Of a DNA stretch of 10,000 nt, positions 5,876-10,000 are shown one piece after another. Within the stretch, counting starts at the first letter, position 1, and the number at the start of each line of letters is the position of its first letter. The notes under the pieces are model-generated. The model did not search any database. It saw nothing but the letters and a program-made list of their open reading frames with translations, and was not told the origin of the DNA. Origin of the DNA: Thiobacillus sp. (GTDB taxonomy: Bacteria; Pseudomonadota; Gammaproteobacteria; Burkholderiales; Thiobacillaceae); assembly GCA_020216925.1 (NCBI GenBank), contig JAIWOL010000144.1, forward strand, positions 1 through 10,000, read 5' to 3'. The position numbers and the translations under genes are program-made.

Positions 5876-6657
5876 CGGCGCGCGAAAACCGCATCGAGGT
5901 TGATCTCGCGCGCGGTTTTCGCGCCGATCACGCATTGCTCGAGACTCGCCGGCATGGTCAGCCTGCCGGCCGCATTGACATAGCGCCCCGCCATGATTTC
6001 GGCCGCCGACTGCGGCGCGTCCGGGCCCGACGCTGGATCGGCCACGCCATCAGGAAAGACCGGGAAACCGCCCGGCCCGTACTTGTCGGTGGCGCCCAGC
6101 GTATGCAGCAGCTCGTGGGCGATGACGAGGTTGTTCTGTTCCCGCTGGCGGGGATCGGCAAAGGCATGCACCACGCCGATCAGACCCTTTTGCAGGCCCA
6201 GCGAATGCGCGAGCGCTTCGCCGTCGCGCGGCGCGTGATAGAGCACGAAGAGCTTGATCCGGCCAAGCTGCGGCAACCAGTGGCCAGAATTCCGGTATGC
6301 CCAGACGCGCAGCTTAAGACTCCACGCTACTGTCGCGAGCACGCTGCCGTTGCGCGGCGGCGGCGGCGGAACCTCCTGCGATTCGGGCAGCAGGCTCAGA
6401 TGAATCGCGGGCGCGACGCGTACCCCGTAGCGCGCCGTTTCGCGTTCGAGAAAGGCGTTGATGTCGTCAAAGTCCGAGACTTTCAGCGCGGCGATCGTCG
6501 CCCTCGCCGCGCTCGAACCGTCGCCGTTGATCGGCGTCAACTCCACCTCCAGCGGCGCATTCCAGCTCCGCGCCATGTTCTGCTCCAGCCAGGTGAGCGT
6601 GAGCGCTGCGAGCAGCAGTCCGAGCAGGACGAGAATGCGAATCCGGCGAAAGTTCAT
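5857..6657 (-). CDS. Membrane-anchored or exported metzincin-like zinc metalloprotease
   Basis: 266 residues from ATG 6655-6657 to TGA 5857-5859. An N-terminal basic-hydrophobic segment (MNFRRIRILVLLGLLLAALTLTWL) is an uncleaved anchor or signal, putting the rest in the periplasm. The zinc motif HELLHTLGATDKY (181-193) is HExxHxxGxxD: His181 and His185 with Asp191 as a possible third ligand and Glu182 as general base. About 30 residues later EIMAGRY (220-226) contains Met222, placed like the Met-turn of metzincins. A PPPPP run is at 97-101, and FPVFPDGVADP follows the zinc motif. Function and substrate are unknown to me; peptidase activity is inferred from the motif. It lies 58 bases downstream of the DUF748 gene on the same strand and is probably co-transcribed. 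No clear Shine-Dalgarno precedes ATG 6657; a GTG at 6732 in frame would put 25 extra residues before the membrane segment and is less likely. It overlaps mog by 19 bases at the 3' end. Confidence 0.85.
   Translation of the reverse strand: MNFRRIRILVLLGLLLAALTLTWLEQNMARSWNAPLEVELTPINGDGSSAARATIAALKVSDFDDINAFLERETARYGVRVAPAIHLSLLPESQEVPPPPPRNGSVLATVAWSLKLRVWAYRNSGHWLPQLGRIKLFVLYHAPRDGEALAHSLGLQKGLIGVVHAFADPRQREQNNLVIAHELLHTLGATDKYGPGGFPVFPDGVADPASGPDAPQSAAEIMAGRYVNAAGRLTMPASLEQCVIGAKTAREINLDAVFARRYAAGD
5880..5924 (+). terminator. Strong hairpin just after mog, inside the 3' end of the protease gene
   Basis: GCGCGAAAACCGC (5880-5892) and GCGGTTTTCGCGC (5912-5924) form a perfect 13-bp stem, with an inner CGAG/CTCG stem around GTTGAT. 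It starts five bases after the mog TAA. No T-run follows, so it is more a pause or mRNA 3'-end structure than a classic intrinsic terminator. It lies in protease codons. Confidence 0.4.
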
Positions 6658-6673
6658 GGTGCGGGCGGGCAAA

Positions 6674-6713
6674 CGCACGCAGCCGGTCGGTACGGGGCGG
6701 CCGGCTGCGTGCG
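6674..6713 (-). terminator. Hairpin between the DUF748 gene and the protease gene
   Basis: CGCACGCAGCCGG (6674-6686) and CCGGCTGCGTGCG (6701-6713) form a perfect 13-bp stem, extendable inward by three pairs including one G-T. It begins two bases after the DUF748 stop on the minus strand and is followed there by only TTT. It could act as a partial terminator or as an mRNA processing/stability element setting the protease level below that of DUF748. Confidence 0.5.
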
Positions 6714-6715
6714 GG

Positions 6716-9700
6716 TCAGGATTTGGCGGCACCCAAGGTCATCGTGCTGCCGACGAATTTATTCTTGAGCGGCTGTTTGTCTGGCGCGGCCACACTCACC
6801 CGCGCGGGCGCCAGCCCCAGCTTGATCAGCTCGTCGCGCGCCGCCTGCCCGCGCGCCTGCCCCAGTTTGACCAGCGCATCGTCGGCAAGCCTGATCCGTT
6901 GCGTGAGCCGTTCCAGCAACTCGGCATGGAATGCCGACGGCGGGCCGTCAGCGCGCGTCTTGAAACGGCGCGCGAGGCGTTCGACGGTTTCGCTTTCCAT
7001 CACCTTCGCCGCCGCGCCGGCGTTCCTGTCCTGGAAACCCGCGCGCAGTTTCTGGTAGTCATCCTTGCCGGCGGCGGCGATGTAGCGGTCTTCCAGCCAG
7101 GTCTGGATGGCGTACAGGTTGAGGTCGACCGGCCCGGGCGCTTCTCCCGGCGCGAGCTTGATGCCCGCCGCCTTCGCCGCCTCCAGCCGCATGGCCTGCG
7201 CCTGAAGCGCGCGCGTATCGGCTTCGGGATCAAAGCCGGGGGTGATGGTGAGCGTGAGCGCCGGCCGCCTGGCCAGCGCGTCGGACAGCGTTTTCAGCTT
7301 GCCCTGTTCCGGCGGCAGCAGCACGCTGCTGCCGGGATCGAACACCACGGCCTCGAATTTTTCCGCGTCGCCGCCGGGCAGCTTGCCCAGCGCGCGGAAC
7401 GGCGCGGTGACGAGCTTGGTCAGCACGTTGACGATGGCTTTCCAGATGATCTTGCCGTAGCTGAACTGCGGGTCGTCGAGGTTGCCCGATACCGGCAGAT
7501 CGAGATCGATGACGCCGTTGCTGTCTTCCAGCAGGGCAATCGCCAGGTCGAGCGGCAGGCTCATCGCGTCGGGGCTGTCGACGCGCTCGCCGAGCTTGAG
7601 CTTGTTGACGATGAACTTGTTCTCGCCCGCCAGCTGCCGCTGCTTGATCTTGTATTCGAGATCGACAGACAGGGTGCCGGAATCGATGCGCCGTCCGGCG
7701 AACTTGCCTGAATAGGGCGTGAGGTTCGCCATTTCCAGATTGCGGAACGCCAGCGTGAGATCGGTGAACTCGGTGGCCTGGAACGGCTGCAGCGTGCCGC
7801 GCACGCGCGCCGATCCGTAATCGTCGACCTTGCCGTCGAGCTCCACCTGCGCGCTGGTGCGGGCATCAGTGGAAAGCCCGGTGACCACGCCCGACAGCCC
7901 GTGCATGCGCGTGCCGAACTGCGGGGTGAGCGAGAGATCGGCAAATTCGGCACGGGCATCGACGATGCGTACACGCTCGATGCTGACGGGGAAGGCCGGT
8001 TCGGCGGCTGGCAGGACGGGTTCCCCGGCCGGAGCGCTTGCTTGCGCCTGCGCGCCGGCCTCCCCGGAAGCAGCCCCGGCGGGCGCTTTGCTGCGCAGGA
8101 TGCGTTTGAGGTTGATCGACTTGTCCTCAAAAATGATGACCTTGCCAAAGGCATTTTGTGCAACGAGTTCAGTCATGCGCAGGCGGTTGGGCGCGAGCGC
8201 CAGTTCGAGCGAGTCGGACGAGAGCTTCTTCCAGCCGAGGAAGGAATCGCCGGTGTCTTCCTCGGTGATGGCAAGATCGTCGACGGCAAAGCCGCCATCG
8301 AAATTGAGCCGGGTGCCGGCCTTGCCGGACGCGAAGACCAGCTTGCCGTGCGTGGACGCCGCGCCGGTTTGCAGGTCGAGGCGGGCAGCCTGATTGACGT
8401 AGGGCGCGAAGGGTTTGAGCGATAGCCCGACCAGCTTCAGATCGAGCCGGCCCTGGCTCTTGCCCGGCGTGACGCTGCCGCCGGCGGAAAATCGCCCGCC
8501 CTGTTTCAGCGCGAAACCGGCTTCCAGCGGTATCGGCCGGTCGAGGTCGAGACCCAGATCACGCAGGGCAATGCGCCCTTGGATGAGATCGAGCCGCACA
8601 GGCTGGGCAGGCGATTCGTCGGCGATGCCCACGTCGATGCCCTCGATTGCAAATCGCGCCAGGCTGACAGCGAAGGGCGCCGGTGCCGCTGCCGGGCGGG
8701 CGGCGGGCGCGGCTGCGGCGGGCGCTTTCCTGAGAATGTCCGCCCAGTTGACCTGTTTCCGCTTGTCGATCCGCAGTTCGGTGCGCACCCCGGCCAGTTC
8801 GACCGCGTCTGCGTCGAGCCGCTGCTCTGCCAGGCCGAGCCGGGCGTTGACCAGCGCAGCGCGCGCCAGTGACGCCACTTCGCGCGCGCCGGACTGCACC
8901 CGCACCGGCCCCAGCGTGGCATGAACCGGGCCGACCCGGAGCGCTGGACGCTGGCCGACTTCGCCCGCCAGCGCGGCTGTCAGGCCAAAACCCTCGGCCG
9001 ACACCGCGAGCGGGGTGGCAAAGCCATGATCGGTGAATCGCGCGGCCCAGTCAGCCAAGCGGATTTCATGCACGGCAACATGCCAGGCTGGCGAAGCCGC
9101 GGCAGGGTTGGCGGCGGCCGGCGATGGCGCGCCGGCTGCGTGCGGTGCGGCCTCCGGGGCAAACAACGTCTGCCAGTCGAGCGTGCCGTTCGCCGATCGG
9201 GTGGCGGCGAGGCGTCCGCCTGTCAGGCTCACGTTTGCCACCTCCACTTTACGTGCCGCCAGGTCGAGGTTGGCGTTGCCGATGCGGGCTTCGGCAAGTT
9301 GCAGCAGCGGGTCGCCGCCGTCGCGCGGCGCCACCGCCAGGTCCTCGATCACCAGATTGGCGCCGGCAATCCGCACCCAGGGCTGATCGTTGCCCGCCGC
9401 GTCGCGCACCAGGGCAAAACGGTAGTTCAGTCCCGCAGCCGCCGTGCCGGTGGGCACATCGAATTTGCGCGGACTCCTGATCGCGCGCAGCAACTTGGCG
9501 ATCTGCACGCCTTCCAGGCCCAGCGCGCCGTTCGACGCGAGCGGATTGAGCGCGATGTCGCCTTTCCACTTGAGCGTGCCGCCCTGCTCCGGCAGCTTTG
9601 CGGCAAGCAGATAATCGCCCCGGTCCTCGGGCAGGGTCGACAGACCGTCGAGCTCGATCCCCAGCGGCCGCAGCGATACCCGGAAAGGTTTGCCCGCGCG

Positions 9701-10000
9701 GTTGGCGTCGAGGTAATCGATATCGCCCGCGCTGATCCTGATGTGATCGACCAGCACGCGAGGCATTCGCTCAGACGGCGGTTCCTTGTCCTCGGCCAGC
9801 TTGTCGAGCAGGGTCTGCCAGTTGAGTCTGCCGCCACGGTCGATCTCGAAGCTGACGGAGGGCCTGTCGAGCTGAACGTCCCGGATGCGCCAGGCCCAGC
9901 GCACAAGCCCGGTTGTGTCCAGGTTGACATACAGCCGTTCGAAGCCGGCCAGCGGCGCGCCGCCGGGTGCGGCAAGCTTGAGGCCGCGCACCGTGGCTTC
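6716..10000 (-). CDS. DUF748 / AsmA-like envelope protein, N-terminus outside window
   Basis: 1,094 residues are in the window; the frame is open through the right edge, so the GTG at 9991 is internal. The stop is TGA 6716-6718. The family signature is in the C-terminal half: LTPYSGKFAGRRIDSGTLSV, LKLGERVDSPDAMSLPLDLAIALLED, IDLDLPVSGNLDDPQFSYGKIIWKAI (about 7430-7750). A tail at about 7200-7370, FDPGSSVLLPPEQGKLKTLSDALARRP, resembles OmpA-like domains. Upstream of this the protein is built from about four related units, each beginning with a G/K-x-hydrophobic-N/D-W/L motif (NWQTLL, DWQTLF, NWADIL, NLKRIL), three followed by Ala/Pro-rich linkers. AsmA/DUF748 proteins are anchored in the inner membrane and span the periplasm, and relatives (YhdP, TamB, YdbH) carry lipids to the outer membrane; that role here is inference. 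The missing N-terminus should hold the membrane anchor. The protease gene follows 58 bases downstream. Confidence 0.94.
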   Translation of the reverse strand, partial: EATVRGLKLAAPGGAPLAGFERLYVNLDTTGLVRWAWRIRDVQLDRPSVSFEIDRGGRLNWQTLLDKLAEDKEPPSERMPRVLVDHIRISAGDIDYLDANRAGKPFRVSLRPLGIELDGLSTLPEDRGDYLLAAKLPEQGGTLKWKGDIALNPLASNGALGLEGVQIAKLLRAIRSPRKFDVPTGTAAAGLNYRFALVRDAAGNDQPWVRIAGANLVIEDLAVAPRDGGDPLLQLAEARIGNANLDLAARKVEVANVSLTGGRLAATRSANGTLDWQTLFAPEAAPHAAGAPSPAAANPAAASPAWHVAVHEIRLADWAARFTDHGFATPLAVSAEGFGLTAALAGEVGQRPALRVGPVHATLGPVRVQSGAREVASLARAALVNARLGLAEQRLDADAVELAGVRTELRIDKRKQVNWADILRKAPAAAAPAARPAAAPAPFAVSLARFAIEGIDVGIADESPAQPVRLDLIQGRIALRDLGLDLDRPIPLEAGFALKQGGRFSAGGSVTPGKSQGRLDLKLVGLSLKPFAPYVNQAARLDLQTGAASTHGKLVFASGKAGTRLNFDGGFAVDDLAITEEDTGDSFLGWKKLSSDSLELALAPNRLRMTELVAQNAFGKVIIFEDKSINLKRILRSKAPAGAASGEAGAQAQASAPAGEPVLPAAEPAFPVSIERVRIVDARAEFADLSLTPQFGTRMHGLSGVVTGLSTDARTSAQVELDGKVDDYGSARVRGTLQPFQATEFTDLTLAFRNLEMANLTPYSGKFAGRRIDSGTLSVDLEYKIKQRQLAGENKFIVNKLKLGERVDSPDAMSLPLDLAIALLEDSNGVIDLDLPVSGNLDDPQFSYGKIIWKAIVNVLTKLVTAPFRALGKLPGGDAEKFEAVVFDPGSSVLLPPEQGKLKTLSDALARRPALTLTITPGFDPEADTRALQAQAMRLEAAKAAGIKLAPGEAPGPVDLNLYAIQTWLEDRYIAAAGKDDYQKLRAGFQDRNAGAAAKVMESETVERLARRFKTRADGPPSAFHAELLERLTQRIRLADDALVKLGQARGQAARDELIKLGLAPARVSVAAPDKQPLKNKFVGSTMTLGAAKS

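Noticed and set aside
5164..6768. Plus-strand 534-codon open frame over mog and the protease
   Set aside because: It runs in another frame of mog and antisense to the HELLH protease; its translation is Arg/His-rich and family-less.
6458..7711. Plus-strand 417-codon open frame opposite the DUF748 gene
   Set aside because: Antisense to the most conserved part of DUF748; no recognisable protein features.
6700..9145. Shared 15-mer GCCGGCTGCGTGCGG at 6700-6714 and 9131-9145
   Set aside because: Short, GC-rich and once inside an Ala-rich linker; a chance match in this composition is credible, and no longer repeat surrounds it.
1..10000. Mobile elements, CRISPR arrays, tRNA/rRNA genes, riboswitches
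   Set aside because: No transposase or integrase proteins, no regularly spaced repeats, no tRNA-like cloverleaf and no intergenic space long enough for a riboswitch were seen.

Overview
The window is GC-rich chromosomal DNA, tightly packed and without mobile elements, RNA genes or CRISPR. The gene set (DUF748/AsmA-like giant, Mog, CorA, and an orphan PhnD-like binding protein paired with a GGDEF/EAL protein) and the protein signatures suggest a betaproteobacterium (Nitrosomonadales/Rhodocyclales-like). That placement is an inference from gene content, not a database result.

Layout, left to right. (1) 1-822, plus strand: the C-terminal part of a GT4 glycosyltransferase that begins before the window. 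(2) 786-4005, minus strand: a two-gene unit, a PhnD-like periplasmic binding protein followed by a membrane GGDEF/EAL protein. It is convergent with the glycosyltransferase, with a 37-base overlap. The phnD-like frame is broken by an in-frame TAG, but the same frame continues for 30 plausible codons to a TGA that overlaps the GGDEF/EAL start by 8 bases. (3) 4006-4137: a short divergent control region with an 11-bp inverted repeat, a 10-bp direct repeat with a 50-base period, and a plus-strand extended -10. (4) 4138-5097, plus strand: a CorA-family transporter that appears to start at ATA. (5) 5094-5231, minus strand: a 45-residue exported small protein not found in the longer ORFs, sharing a CTAG stop palindrome with corA. 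(6) 5303-5875, plus strand: mog. (7) 5857-6657, minus strand: a membrane-anchored or exported metzincin-like zinc protease, convergent with mog and overlapping it by 19 bases. (8) 6716-10000, minus strand: a DUF748/AsmA-like envelope protein running off the right edge. A strong hairpin lies between it and the protease gene, which is probably its downstream operon partner.

Functionally the window combines envelope functions (glycosyltransferase, DUF748, periplasmic protease, exported peptide) with a candidate periplasm-to-c-di-GMP signalling pair, a divalent cation channel and a molybdenum-cofactor step. I did not find an undescribed multi-gene system. The strongest oddities are the amber codon in the phnD-like gene, the ATA start of the corA-like gene, the small exported ORF, and the HELLH/Met-turn protease coupled to DUF748.
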